Positions 44,905 to 54,613 of a stretch of 64,000 bases of DNA are shown here, in pieces. The position numbers were made by a program, and so were the translations under genes. The notes beneath the pieces are model-generated. The model searched no databases, had not been told where the DNA came from, and saw nothing but the letters and a program-made list of their open reading frames with translations. Each line of letters opens with the position of its first letter. Position 1 is the first letter of the stretch. The stretch comes from an uncultured Phascolarctobacterium sp. (GTDB lineage Bacteria > Bacillota > Negativicutes > Acidaminococcales > Acidaminococcaceae), in the NCBI RefSeq assembly GCF_900753045.1, contig NZ_CAADXO010000017.1, positions 10,236 to 74,235 on the forward strand, read 5' to 3'.

Positions 44905-45112
44905 ACGAGCAATTCATATACCGTGCAGTGAATAAAAATTTTAGCTAATAAGTGTCCGGAAGCATAAAAGTGCCGCAACTGTCTTAGCGCTATTCTATAC
45001 TCATATTGTACACTCTATTAGCTTAGCGCTAGTTTTGCGGTACTTTGTCATACTTCCACACGAATTTTGCGTTAAGAAATTTTTCCTGAGCGGAGCGGTA
45101 TGTGAATTCTGA
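44905..45112. repeat. Palindromic MITE-like element, copy 2
   Basis: Within the 471-bp gap 44722-45192. Long imperfect palindrome centred ~45010 (AAGTGCCGCAA...TTGCGGTACTTT, inner TTAGCGCTA...TTAGCGCTA, outer ATTCATATACCG...CGGTATGTGAAT). It shares TTTTAGC-AATAAGTG-GGAAGCATA with copy 1. Upstream of hdrB; no gene inside. Confidence 0.7.
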
Positions 45113-45151
45113 AGTAATCAACAAAATATTATATTTCAATCCATACAAAAA

Positions 45152-45179
45152 GAGCTGCTACGAAATCTCGTAACAGCTC
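45152..45179 (-). terminator. Terminator after agcS
   Basis: Stem GAGCTGTTACGAG/CGTAGCAGCTC followed by TTTTTG on the minus strand. Confidence 0.88.
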
Positions 45180-45192
45180 CAAGAAACAAATA

Positions 45193-46596
45193 TTAATCCT
45201 GCCAGTAATCCAGCTTTTGAGTCAGACCAATCTTGCTGGCCTTAAACTCAGGATTCTTACCGGCATTACGCTGCTCGGTGTAATCATCCAGCGCACGCAG
45301 AGCAGGACCGCCCAGAATGCAGATAACCGGCAAGTTGATAATTGCCATGAAACCCATGGTAACATCCGCCAGATCCCACATAGTACCCATGCTGGAGCCT
45401 GCACCGATGAAAATCAATACGCAAGCCAGAATGCGGTAGCACAGGGTAAAGGTTTTACCCGGAACATGCTTCAGAACATAAGCAAAAGCATTATCTACAT
45501 AATACAGATTGCCCAGCAGAGTAGTGAAAGCAAACAGTACCATAGATACAGTGATAAACAGCTTAGCATAATCGCCCATGCTTGCTGCCAGAGCTGCCTG
45601 TACATAAGGCGCACCAGCCAGCTCTTTGGTCGGCTCGATGCCAGAGCTCAGGCACATGAAAGCGGTAGCAGTGCAGATCAGCAGAGTATCAATAAATACG
45701 GACAGCATCTGTACCAGGCCTTGCTTAACCGGGTGAGAAACGTCAGCAGCAGCAGCAGCGTTCGGCGCAGAACCAACACCTGCTTCGTTGCTGTACAGAC
45801 CGCGTTTGATACCGAACATCATGCAGCTGCCGGCAAAGCCGCCGAAAATTGCACTGAAATCAAATGCTTCAGCAAAAATTCTGCCTACAACGCCGGGAAC
45901 CAGGTTGATATGCATAATAGTAAGGATAAATGCTACAGAAATGTAGATAACGCCCATCAAAGGAACCAGAGTAGAGGTTGCTTTGATAACGCGCTTACCG
46001 CCGCCCAGCAAGCAATAGCCTACGAGCACTGCTTCTACAGCACCGATAATCCAAGGAGTTGTATCCGGATTATAGAAGCTCAGCGCAGCAAAGGTGGATT
46101 GCAGATTGTAGGAGCACAGCATATTAAAGCCGCAGCCATAGGTTACAATCAAAGCCAGCGCAAAGAGCACTGCCAGACCGCGACTGCCCAAAGCAGCTTC
46201 AATGTAATAAGCCGGGCCGCCATAGCTGCCGTGCGGACCACGTTTTTTGTAAATCTGTGCCAGGGTGCTTTCAATAAAAGCAGAAGCGCCGCCGACAACA
46301 GCAATAACCCACATCCAGAACACAGCACCATAACCGCCGAGGCAGATAGCTGTGGAAATGCCGATAATATTACCGGTACCTACACGGGACGCAGTAGATA
46401 CCATCAAAGCCTGGAAGGATGATACCGCACCGGATTCGACAGGCTTCTCCAAAATAACACGAATAGTTTCCCTAAACATGCGTACCTGCACCAGACGAGT
46501 ACGCAGAGTGTAGTACAGGCCTACACCGATGAGCATGATGATCAGCAAATAACTATACATAAAATTGCTGATTGCTCCAATGATTTCTCCGAACAT
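45193..46596 (-). CDS. Sodium:alanine/glycine symporter (AgcS family)
   Basis: 467 residues with about 10-11 membrane helices. Family signatures: GVGLYYTLRTRLVQVRMF near 21, VSTASRVGTGNIIGIS near 66-81, and SNEAGVGSAPNAAAAA near 270. Imports alanine or glycine with Na+. Monocistronic, with its own terminator. Confidence 0.93.
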   Translation of the reverse strand: MFGEIIGAISNFMYSYLLIIMLIGVGLYYTLRTRLVQVRMFRETIRVILEKPVESGAVSSFQALMVSTASRVGTGNIIGISTAICLGGYGAVFWMWVIAVVGGASAFIESTLAQIYKKRGPHGSYGGPAYYIEAALGSRGLAVLFALALIVTYGCGFNMLCSYNLQSTFAALSFYNPDTTPWIIGAVEAVLVGYCLLGGGKRVIKATSTLVPLMGVIYISVAFILTIMHINLVPGVVGRIFAEAFDFSAIFGGFAGSCMMFGIKRGLYSNEAGVGSAPNAAAAADVSHPVKQGLVQMLSVFIDTLLICTATAFMCLSSGIEPTKELAGAPYVQAALAASMGDYAKLFITVSMVLFAFTTLLGNLYYVDNAFAYVLKHVPGKTFTLCYRILACVLIFIGAGSSMGTMWDLADVTMGFMAIINLPVICILGGPALRALDDYTEQRNAGKNPEFKASKIGLTQKLDYWQD

Positions 46597-46750
46597 AAAT
46601 GTTGCTCCCCCTTTTTTAGTTTGTTGGTTAATTATAACATATTTATTTGCTTTTCCAAAATTCAGAAATGACGACAGCCTGTAAAGCTAACACTTTAGTA
46701 TGATATAACAAATCAATTAAGTGATTTTGATAACTTTGCTTTCTGCAATT

Positions 46751-47395
46751 TTAGTTTAAGCTCTCCAGGCATTCCTTCAGACTGTTATAGCAGGGATGCT
46801 CCAGATCAAAGGCTCCGGCCAAGGCTGCCTCGCCAAGACGCATGCCGACATATCGGTCGGTGCCTGCGAAATATGTATACAATAAATGTCTGCTGTAATT
46901 CAGCAATCCGTTCTCACGCCCACGGCAGCAATTTACCGTCTGCAGATATTCCGCGCTCACATTATAAAGATTATAGTAATCGCTGCATTCTGAGCTTTCC
47001 TGCCGCAGCGACTGCAGCAGCATATCCTCCAGATAGCCTTTTTGCCAACGTTTAGTAGATTTTTTGCCTGGAAAGAAAAAGTGCGTGCAATACTCCACTT
47101 CTCTAAAGAAAGTATTGTCACGCACTGCAAAAAATTTCTGCATACGGCGTCCGCGCTCATCAGCCGCGTCGGCAAAGAATACTGCTTTGCGCACTATTTC
47201 TCTGCCTTCCAGCTGTATAAGGCGTTTAGTCAGCAAGCCTAACTTATCGATACCCTGATAATTTATAATTTGCATGTTAGGCAAGCTGATACCCTGCTTA
47301 AATAAATGCCGGAGATAGGCATGCATAAACTGCGCCATCTCCAATCTTTCACACAGCAATAAAACCTCACCGGTAATAATGCTTTGCTTACTCAA
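46751..47395 (-). CDS. Unknown protein at the 3' end of the heptose operon
   Basis: 214 residues, TTG start at 47395 supported by AGGAG seven bases upstream; an ATG would be far downstream. It begins 1 bp after the heptosyltransferase stop. Opens LLLCERLEMAQFMHAYLRHL and has VVFFADAADERGRRMQKFF-like and DRYVGMRLGEAALAGAFDLEHP segments, which faintly resemble a TOPRIM/DUF3226 arrangement. Family not confirmed. A role in LPS or in quality control of the operon product is unproven. Confidence 0.65.
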   Translation of the reverse strand: MSKQSIITGEVLLLCERLEMAQFMHAYLRHLFKQGISLPNMQIINYQGIDKLGLLTKRLIQLEGREIVRKAVFFADAADERGRRMQKFFAVRDNTFFREVEYCTHFFFPGKKSTKRWQKGYLEDMLLQSLRQESSECSDYYNLYNVSAEYLQTVNCCRGRENGLLNYSRHLLYTYFAGTDRYVGMRLGEAALAGAFDLEHPCYNSLKECLESLN

Positions 47396-47396
47396 T

Positions 47397-48443
47397 TTAT
47401 TTCTCCTTTTGTTCCAACATCTGCTCGGCAGCCTGCACTACCTGCTCCACTGTCAGACGTGTCATACATTGCATATCGTCACACTTATGCTTCATGCCGT
47501 CCGCACAGCCGGGGCAAGGCGGCAACGCCGTCACAATTGTTGCATCCTTGGTATAAGGACCGTACAGCTTCGGGCTGGACGGACCATACATTGCCACAAT
47601 AGGCACCTTTTGGCTGATAGCTACATGCATCGGACCGCTGTCATTCGTAATAATCAGGCTGCAACGGCGCATTGCCGCTGCCAGCTCGCCAATGCGGAAG
47701 CTGCCGGTTGCTACCACAGGCGTTGTCTTCATGAAGCTGACTGCCTCCTGCACCATTTCTTCGTCCATCGTACCGCCGAAGAATACAGGCTTATAGCCTT
47801 TTTCCGCAAGAATATCCGCTACCTTGGCAAAGCGCTCCGGCGCCCAGCGCTTGGTAACAACAGCACTGCCGATATTAAAGCCTACCAGCTTGTCAGAAGC
47901 GAACACACCGTGCTCGCGCCAGAATTCATCTGCATGCTGCTGATATTCCTCACTCGGGAAAATCTCCAAACCGTTATGCTCCAGCTTCTGCACGCCAAGC
48001 TGCGTCAGCACGTCAAGATACATATCCGCCGCATGGATTTTGCGGTTAAGCGGTGTAAACACATCCCAAAGCGGTTTGAACAGTGTGTGCGTTGTACCGC
48101 AACGCAATTTCACTTTGGTAAAAGCATCAATAAAGCTGCAACGCTCATTCGGATGCAGGTTAATCAAGACATCAAAATCCATCTTGCTCAGACGGCGGGC
48201 ACAGGCCATCAGCGCCAGCAGACTGTTGTCCTTGCCCTTCTTGTCAATTGTAATAACCTCATCCAGATACGGATTGTGCAGCACTACATCCTTCAGCTTC
48301 TCATCCGCCAGAAAGGTAATGTGCGCATCCGGTGCTGCCTTACGCAGCGCATGGATAAAAGGCGTGGTCAGCGTCAGGTCTCCCAGATGCATCAAAAATG
48401 TTACCAATATTTTTTTGCCATTTAATTCTACAGCTTGTGCCAT
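47397..48443 (-). CDS. LPS heptosyltransferase-like glycosyltransferase family 9, copy 1
   Basis: 348 residues. GT9/ADP-heptose:LPS features: KKILVTFLMHLGDLTLTTPFIHALR at the N-terminus, FNIGSAVVTKRW near 160, NDSGPMHVA near 238, and VAMYGPSSPKLYGP. Adds heptose to LPS inner core at the cytoplasmic face. ATG overlaps the stop of the previous GT9 gene. The two GT9 copies probably act successively. Confidence 0.9.
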   Translation of the reverse strand: MAQAVELNGKKILVTFLMHLGDLTLTTPFIHALRKAAPDAHITFLADEKLKDVVLHNPYLDEVITIDKKGKDNSLLALMACARRLSKMDFDVLINLHPNERCSFIDAFTKVKLRCGTTHTLFKPLWDVFTPLNRKIHAADMYLDVLTQLGVQKLEHNGLEIFPSEEYQQHADEFWREHGVFASDKLVGFNIGSAVVTKRWAPERFAKVADILAEKGYKPVFFGGTMDEEMVQEAVSFMKTTPVVATGSFRIGELAAAMRRCSLIITNDSGPMHVAISQKVPIVAMYGPSSPKLYGPYTKDATIVTALPPCPGCADGMKHKCDDMQCMTRLTVEQVVQAAEQMLEQKEK

Positions 48444-49492
48444 CAGCCCTCTGCCACCTTTTCCTGATAAATTTTATAGACCATATCCGGCGTTATATCA
48501 TGCATACAATGCCAGTTGTCGCACTTTTTCTTTAAGCAGCCTGCACATTTTGCCGGAGAAAGCAGTACTGTGGAATTTTTGCTGCCATATGGTCCGGTGC
48601 GGTCAGCCTTCGTCGGTCCGTACATCGCCACAAGCGGCTTTTTCAGTGCCGCCGCAAAATGCAGCGGGCCGGTATCCGCACTGATATAGAAGCTGCAGCC
48701 CTTTATCAGCGCCGCCAGCTCACGCAGGCTTGTCTGTCCAGTCAAATCGATAACCAACGAGCTTGCTGTGCCTTCGGCAATCTTCTGTCCCTTGACAGCA
48801 TCGTCCGGACCACCTGCCAGCACTACAGCAGTACCGTCAGCCGTAAGCTTTTTCGCCAGCTCGATATAATGCTCAACCGGCCATTCCTTCGTCCACCAGC
48901 GTGCGCCGGGAACGATAACAACGTAGCTGCCGCCCTGCCAGCCGGCTTCCTGCAGCTTGTGCTGCACCGAAGCTGTTTCCTTGCTCAAATCCGGCATTGG
49001 AAATTCCACATCATCCAACGAATCAACCTTAGCACCAAGATAACGCGCCACATCCAGATAGCGCTCAATAACATGATCCTTGCTATGACTGCCGCCAATC
49101 GCCTTGCTCACAAGCCCGCTGCCCTCACGCATTTCACAATAGCCGATGCGGTTATCGCAGCCGCTGATAGCAGCCAACACCGCACTTTTGAAAAGGCCCT
49201 GCATATCTATCACCAGGTCAAAATGCTTGCTATGCAGCAACGTGCGCATTTCGCAAAAATATTTCAGCTTATCATTGAAGCCCAGCTTATTAAATTTTAC
49301 CTTATCAAAATAAAGCACCTCGTCAATCACCGGCGGGTCCGGTACAAAGCCGGCAAACTGCGGATGCACCAGCCAGGTGATTTTTGCCTTGGGATAACGC
49401 TTGCGCAGCGCCGCCGCAAAGGGCAGGGTGTGCAGGATATCGCCCAAAGAACTCATTTTGATTAACAGGATATTCCGATACTCCATTATCAT
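48443..49492 (-). CDS. LPS heptosyltransferase (glycosyltransferase family 9), copy 2
   Basis: 349 residues: ILLIKMSSLGDILHTLPFAAALR at the N-terminus, DMQGLFKSAV near 99, PGARWWTKEWP near 185, and SADTGPLHFAA. The SSLGDILHTLP opening is typical of WaaC (heptosyltransferase I), so it probably adds the first heptose to Kdo. Confidence 0.91.
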   Translation of the reverse strand: MIMEYRNILLIKMSSLGDILHTLPFAAALRKRYPKAKITWLVHPQFAGFVPDPPVIDEVLYFDKVKFNKLGFNDKLKYFCEMRTLLHSKHFDLVIDMQGLFKSAVLAAISGCDNRIGYCEMREGSGLVSKAIGGSHSKDHVIERYLDVARYLGAKVDSLDDVEFPMPDLSKETASVQHKLQEAGWQGGSYVVIVPGARWWTKEWPVEHYIELAKKLTADGTAVVLAGGPDDAVKGQKIAEGTASSLVIDLTGQTSLRELAALIKGCSFYISADTGPLHFAAALKKPLVAMYGPTKADRTGPYGSKNSTVLLSPAKCAGCLKKKCDNWHCMHDITPDMVYKIYQEKVAEG

Positions 49493-49995
49493 CTCTCGCT
49501 TACAATATTTTTTACGAAATCCAGCAGATTGCCGCCCGTGAAAAGATAGCCTTCTACACCGGCAGCCTCCGCTGCTTCCACATCGCGCTTGCTGTCACCG
49601 ATAAGAAAGCTCTGCTCATTATCGATAGCATATTCTGCCAACGCCTGCAGCAGCATTCCCGGTTTGGGCTTGCGACAGTCGCACACACCGGTATATTCCG
49701 GCACGCTGCCCTCGGGATGATGCGGGCAATAATAGATTTTTTCTATTTTACCGCCTGCAGCAGAAATTTCCTGCTGCATATAAGCATGCAGCTCATCCAT
49801 CTGCTCTACTGTATAATAACCGCGCGCAATACCGCTCTGGTTAGTTACAATAAAAATTTTATAGCCAAGCTGCGTCAGATATGCCACAGCCTCGCGGGCG
49901 CCGTCAATCCAGCGCAGGTCTTCTTTTTTATAGAGATAGGCTACATCAACATTGAGCACACCGTCTCTATCGAAAAATACCGCCTTAGCCTTCAT
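49489..49995 (-). CDS. gmhB: D-glycero-D-manno-heptose 1,7-bisphosphate 7-phosphatase
   Basis: 168 residues from ATG at 49995, which overlaps the hldD stop; longer in-frame starts would lie deep in hldD. HAD signature FFDRDGVLN, VTNQSGIARG, and a zinc loop with CPHHP and CDCRKPKPGM. Removes the 7-phosphate in ADP-heptose synthesis. Confidence 0.93.
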   Translation of the reverse strand: MKAKAVFFDRDGVLNVDVAYLYKKEDLRWIDGAREAVAYLTQLGYKIFIVTNQSGIARGYYTVEQMDELHAYMQQEISAAGGKIEKIYYCPHHPEGSVPEYTGVCDCRKPKPGMLLQALAEYAIDNEQSFLIGDSKRDVEAAEAAGVEGYLFTGGNLLDFVKNIVSER

Positions 49996-50959
49996 AAACG
50001 TAGTAACCGCCGGTCTTGTCAAGCAGCTGGCAATATTCCTCAGCAGCCTCTTCAATCGGAGTAAAGCCTCCGTCATAGCCTGCTGCCAAAAGGTTGATGT
50101 CATCTGCTTCGGTAAAGCTCTGGTATTTGCCCTTCAGTACCTCAGGGAACGGCACATATTCCAGCTCGCCGCTGCCAAAGTGGTTCAGCACAGCCTTAGC
50201 CAAAGTATTGAACTGATGCGCATGGCCGGTACCGCAGTTGAAAATACCGCTGATTTCCGGATGATCCCAGAAATAGAAGTTTACCTTAACAACGTCCTTT
50301 ACATACACAAAGTCACGTGTATGCTCGCCCGGGCCATAGCCTGCGTACTCACCAAACAGACGAACTTTATGTTCTGCCTTCCATTGGTTGTACATTTGGT
50401 AAATCATGGAAGCCATTTTACCCTTATGGTTCTCCTGCGGACCATATACGTTGAAATAACGCAGGCCTACTACCTGGCTTTGTGCCTGCGGCAGCAGACG
50501 GCGCAGATAGTTATCAAAGAACAGCTTGGAGAAAGCATAAACATTCAGTGCTTCCTCGCACGCAGGCTCCTCACGGAAGCCATGAGCACCGCTGCCATAG
50601 GTGGAAGCAGAAGAAGCATACATCATCTGAATCTTTCTGTCGAGGCAAAAATGCAGCACGTTTTTAGTATACTCAAAGTTGTTTTCCATCATGTATTTGC
50701 CATTATATTCCATAGTATCGGAGCAAGCGCCCTCATGGAAGATAACGTCGATTTTCTCATGATTGAATTTGCCTGCTTTCAAAGCATCCATGAAAGCATA
50801 CTTATCCATATAATCCTTAACCTTCAGGCCTTGGATATTTTTAAATTTAACCATGTTGGTCAGGTTATCGACAACAAGAATGTCATCAATACCACGGTCA
50901 TTTAAGCCTTTAACAATATTACTGCCGATAAAACCGGCACCACCAGTTACGATAATCAT
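49985..50959 (-). CDS. hldD: ADP-L-glycero-D-manno-heptose 6-epimerase
   Basis: 324 residues. Extended SDR: VTGGAGFIGSNIVKGLN, SSASTYGSG near 114, catalytic YAFSKLFFD near 139, RYFNVYGPQENHKGKMAS near 167. The last step to ADP-L-glycero-heptose. Overlaps hldE and gmhB. Confidence 0.94.
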   Translation of the reverse strand: MIIVTGGAGFIGSNIVKGLNDRGIDDILVVDNLTNMVKFKNIQGLKVKDYMDKYAFMDALKAGKFNHEKIDVIFHEGACSDTMEYNGKYMMENNFEYTKNVLHFCLDRKIQMMYASSASTYGSGAHGFREEPACEEALNVYAFSKLFFDNYLRRLLPQAQSQVVGLRYFNVYGPQENHKGKMASMIYQMYNQWKAEHKVRLFGEYAGYGPGEHTRDFVYVKDVVKVNFYFWDHPEISGIFNCGTGHAHQFNTLAKAVLNHFGSGELEYVPFPEVLKGKYQSFTEADDINLLAAGYDGGFTPIEEAAEEYCQLLDKTGGYYVYEG

Positions 50960-52446
50960 AATTTGCCCTCCTTAACCATGTTGGCAATCTTTTCCACCAC
51001 ACCGGTTGTGGAATAACCATCTTCAAATTCTATAATGCGCACCTCACCGGCATATTCACGACCGGCAACCTCCTCAGGCTTATAATCGCCGCCCTTGACT
51101 AAAATGTCAGGACGAATCTTTTCAATCAGCTCGGTCGGAGTATCCTGATCAAACAGCACCACGGCATCTACGCAGGCCAGCGCAGCCAGTACACGCGCAC
51201 GATCCAGCTCATGCACCAAAGGTCTGGTCTCGCCCTTCAGGCGGCGTACAGAAGCGTCTGTGTTCAGGCCTACAATCAGGTGCTTGCCAAGGTTACGCGC
51301 CTTCTCCAGATACGTTACATGGCCTACATGCAGAATATCGAAACAGCCGTTGGTAAAAACAATCTTTTCGCCGCAGGCTCTCCAGGTTGCCGCCAACGAA
51401 GCAATCTCCTGCCAGCTCAGCGTGCGATAGCCACGTCCCTGCTTGCGCTCCTCCGTCAGCAAATCCTTCAGCAGCTCGTCACGGTGTACAGGATAAGTGC
51501 CAACCTTCGCCACAACAATACCTGCAGCACGGTTTGCCATATAAACAGCGTCAGCCAGCGCCAGCTTGCCGGCAACACCGGCCAGAAGCGTAGCCGCCAC
51601 CGTATCACCGGCACCGGAAACATCAAACACCTCAATGGCGGTAGCAGGGCTGTGCAGCACCTGCTCAGCGTTAACCAGACTCATGCCACGCTCACTGCGG
51701 GTAACAACAACATTTTTGATATGGAATTTTTCGCGTGCAGCCTGCGCCATGCTGACAACGGCTTCATCAGAGTTTTCACGCTGACAGCCTGCAGCCTCAC
51801 ACATTTCCTTTAAATTAGGCGTAATAAAATCACAGCCGTCATATTTAGACCAGTCTGCTCCCTTAGGATCAATCAACACCGGTATATCATAGGCCTTGCC
51901 CTGAGCAATCACCCATTGGCAAAAATCATCCGAGCAGACACCCTTGGCATAATCGGAAACAATAATGCCATCCAAGCCTTCGTCAAGCAAGCCTGCCAGC
52001 CAATGACGCAGCTCAATAATTTCTTCGGGGAACAAATCGCCGGTTTCTTCAAAATCAAGTCGCAGCATCTGCTGGTTACCGCCCAAAACACGCAGCTTGG
52101 TAATAGTCTTGCGGCGTTTGCTTTTCACCAGTCCCTGATGATTGATGCCTGCATCATCCATCAGCTTTTCCAGCAGCAGACGGTTTTCATCATCACCTGT
52201 CACACCGCCCATAAAAACCTGACATTCCAGATGTGCCAGATTGGCAGCAACGTTTGCTGCACCGCCCAGCACGGAATTTATCTTTGTAATACGTGTTACC
52301 GGTACAGGTGCTTCCGGAGAAATGCGTTTAACCTCACCCTGGAAATATCTGTCCAGCATTACATCGCCGATAACAGCAATGCGTACATTTTTAATCTGTT
52401 CCGCTAAAAAAGTTGTTACAGCTAAATCAGCCAAATTATTCACCAT
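50956..52446 (-). CDS. hldE: Bifunctional heptose-7-P kinase / heptose-1-P adenylyltransferase
   Basis: 496 residues from ATG at 52446, which overlaps the gmhA stop. The N-terminal PfkB-type kinase has VIGDVMLDRYFQG, LGGAANVAANLA, and DVSGAGDTVAATLLAG near 265. The C-terminal nucleotidyltransferase has FTNGCFDILHVGHVTYL near 357 and VGLNTDASVRRLKG. Both activities for heptose activation are in one chain. Confidence 0.95.
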   Translation of the reverse strand: MVNNLADLAVTTFLAEQIKNVRIAVIGDVMLDRYFQGEVKRISPEAPVPVTRITKINSVLGGAANVAANLAHLECQVFMGGVTGDDENRLLLEKLMDDAGINHQGLVKSKRRKTITKLRVLGGNQQMLRLDFEETGDLFPEEIIELRHWLAGLLDEGLDGIIVSDYAKGVCSDDFCQWVIAQGKAYDIPVLIDPKGADWSKYDGCDFITPNLKEMCEAAGCQRENSDEAVVSMAQAAREKFHIKNVVVTRSERGMSLVNAEQVLHSPATAIEVFDVSGAGDTVAATLLAGVAGKLALADAVYMANRAAGIVVAKVGTYPVHRDELLKDLLTEERKQGRGYRTLSWQEIASLAATWRACGEKIVFTNGCFDILHVGHVTYLEKARNLGKHLIVGLNTDASVRRLKGETRPLVHELDRARVLAALACVDAVVLFDQDTPTELIEKIRPDILVKGGDYKPEEVAGREYAGEVRIIEFEDGYSTTGVVEKIANMVKEGKL

Positions 52447-52999
52447 CCACCAGCTCACATAAAATGTGGCCTATCAAAATATGCATTTCCTGCGCACGAG
52501 CAGTAACCTTCGCCGGTACAGCAATGCACTCGTCGCATAGCAATTTCATTTTGCCGCCGCCCTCAGCCGTCATGCCTACGCAGAAAACACCCATGCTCTT
52601 GGCCAGCTCAACAGCTTCCACAACATTAGCGCTGTTGCCGCTAGTAGAAATGCCTACCAGCACATCACCTGGACGTGCGAGCGCCTGCACCTGACGCACG
52701 AAAACCTTATCATAGCCGTAATCGTTGCCGACAGCAGTCAGAATAGAGGTATCTACCGTCAGTGCGATAGCAGGCAGACCAGCGCGTTCCTTTTGAAAGC
52801 GGCCTACAAACTCGGCAGCCAGATGCTGGCTGTCGGCGGCACTGCCGCCGTTGCCGCAGAACAAAACCTTGTTGCCATTGGCCAACGCCTTTTTTACTTC
52901 TACAGCAATGCGCTCAATCTGTGCCAGGATATCGCTGTTCATAACAGCATTTGCCACCTGCAGATGGTCCAGAAAGCGTTGCTTAATAATCTCTCTCAT
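52436..52999 (-). CDS. gmhA: Sedoheptulose-7-phosphate isomerase
   Basis: 187 residues. SIS domain with CGNGGSAADSQHLAAEFVGRF near 49-69 and GISTSGNSANVVEA near 115. First step of LPS heptose synthesis. Starts 11 bp after the LptD-like gene. Confidence 0.95.
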   Translation of the reverse strand: MREIIKQRFLDHLQVANAVMNSDILAQIERIAVEVKKALANGNKVLFCGNGGSAADSQHLAAEFVGRFQKERAGLPAIALTVDTSILTAVGNDYGYDKVFVRQVQALARPGDVLVGISTSGNSANVVEAVELAKSMGVFCVGMTAEGGGKMKLLCDECIAVPAKVTARAQEMHILIGHILCELVDGE

Positions 53000-53010
53000 T
53001 TTCTACCTCA

Positions 53011-54489
53011 TTACCAGTTTACAAAATCAAACTTAGCTTCAAATGCACTGTCTTTATCATTAGTATCTCTATGCTTGTAAATCAAGGAAAGCTGCCAGCA
53101 GCAGAACTTATGCGTCCAGCTGTATCTTGTTTCATAGTTTTCCTTTTTGTCTAAATCATAACGGTTGACAATGGTAAAGCTGTTCTTGTCATCCATAATG
53201 TATTGCAGACCATTGCGCAGCTCTTTTGCCATATCAGGCTGATCATAGGTAAATACATCTGTCGTAAAATCTTCACGATAATAGCCAACCCAGGTATTCC
53301 AATGCGGACTGATTTTCTGACCTAAGGTTGCATAATAAACATTGGTAGACTGTAAAGAATCCTCAGCGCTCTCACGTGTCCATTTCTTGCCGATTGTCAA
53401 ATCCAAAGAGGTATTTTTGCTGTTGAACAGATAAATGCGGTCATGGTTAAGGAAGGCACCGTATTCTGTATGCCAGCTCTTACGTCCGCTATCATCATTC
53501 TTCCACAAACCTCGTTCAAAGTAAGCACTGTAGGATAAGGGAAGACCTGGTGCAATATGATGGTTTTTATAATCAAAGCGGATGTTGTTCTGCTTCTCTA
53601 CCCATTCATCATCATCCTCATACCAGCCGTTTTCATAGGTAACCTTAAAGTTGCGCTCGTTATGTTCCAATCCGTAAACAGGTTTATAGCCGGCCTTACT
53701 GTAATAATTTAAATCAGCATAAATTGTATCCTTATCTCCTAACGGACGCTCATAGGAAAGATTTACATAGGTACCCTTATCGCTGTCCTTAAAGCCGATA
53801 TGCGGCAGAATACGTTCCTTGGATCTTTCCGTCAGGCTGTTTTCCCAATAATCACGGGAATAGATATGCTTGCCGCGTACAAAAACCTTGACATCGCGCG
53901 CTACCATTTTATCATGAGGATAAATTTCAAAGGTCTGTGCCTTGATTTCCAGACATTTAGGATGCTTTACAGCGGGGCAGCGACTGGTAGAGCCACCTTC
54001 ATCTAGAATCATTTTGTCCGGATAGATAGCAGCATGCGGAGCGGCAAAGAAGTCCTTACCGTTTTTACCGGTCATTTTTTTCATTTCACCAGTCTTATTA
54101 TTAAAGTTATAATGGCCCCAGGCAGCCTGTGTTTCGCTTGTGCCTTCTACCAGCTTGCCACCCTCCAGCAACCAGATATCGCCGGTTTTCATATTACCCT
54201 TGACCTGCGTTGTATAAATATCCTGACCGTTCTGCGATACTTTGATATTGCCTTCCGCATGAAAATCACCGCTGACAGTATCATATTCGGCATGTTCACC
54301 GGTCAGACGAATCGGCATTCCCTGCTGCTTTTCTGTATCCAGCTTTTCGCGATGCGGTACTGCGGCATTAGGTTCCTCAACAGATGTAGGGCTTAACATG
54401 CTTTCGCTGTTGCTGTTGCTGAACTGTTCCGCATAAACAGGCAGGCACATTCCAAATGCCAAAGCAGTGGCTATAAAAGTCTTATGCAT
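53011..54489 (-). CDS. OstA/LptA-domain outer-membrane protein, LptD-like and short
   Basis: 492 residues. Signal peptide (1-20, cleavage near VYA-EQ), then an OstA domain (~55-160: RLTGEHAEYDTVSGDFHAEG, GNIKVSQNG), then a beta-strand-rich region with alternating aromatics (YVNLSYERPLG, YADLNYYSKAG, FKVTYENGWYE) ending in FDFVNW, a terminal aromatic typical of outer-membrane barrels. E. coli LptD is nearly 300 residues longer. Probably takes part in LPS assembly; it heads the heptose operon. Confidence 0.8.
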   Translation of the reverse strand: MHKTFIATALAFGMCLPVYAEQFSNSNSESMLSPTSVEEPNAAVPHREKLDTEKQQGMPIRLTGEHAEYDTVSGDFHAEGNIKVSQNGQDIYTTQVKGNMKTGDIWLLEGGKLVEGTSETQAAWGHYNFNNKTGEMKKMTGKNGKDFFAAPHAAIYPDKMILDEGGSTSRCPAVKHPKCLEIKAQTFEIYPHDKMVARDVKVFVRGKHIYSRDYWENSLTERSKERILPHIGFKDSDKGTYVNLSYERPLGDKDTIYADLNYYSKAGYKPVYGLEHNERNFKVTYENGWYEDDDEWVEKQNNIRFDYKNHHIAPGLPLSYSAYFERGLWKNDDSGRKSWHTEYGAFLNHDRIYLFNSKNTSLDLTIGKKWTRESAEDSLQSTNVYYATLGQKISPHWNTWVGYYREDFTTDVFTYDQPDMAKELRNGLQYIMDDKNSFTIVNRYDLDKKENYETRYSWTHKFCCWQLSLIYKHRDTNDKDSAFEAKFDFVNW

Positions 54490-54567
54490 ATAAAAAACTC
54501 CTTTTTTCTATATTGATGAAGAAAAAATTTCATAATAATCCACTTAACATTATACCATAAAAAAAGC

Positions 54568-54595
54568 AAAAGCTCACTCGAAAGAGTGAGCTTTT
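54568..54595 (-). terminator. Terminator after the envelope protein gene
   Basis: Perfect stem AAAAGCTCACTC/GAGTGAGCTTTT followed by GCTTTTTTT on the minus strand. Confidence 0.92.
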
Positions 54596-54613
54596 CACGT
54601 ATAATTTTCGATT

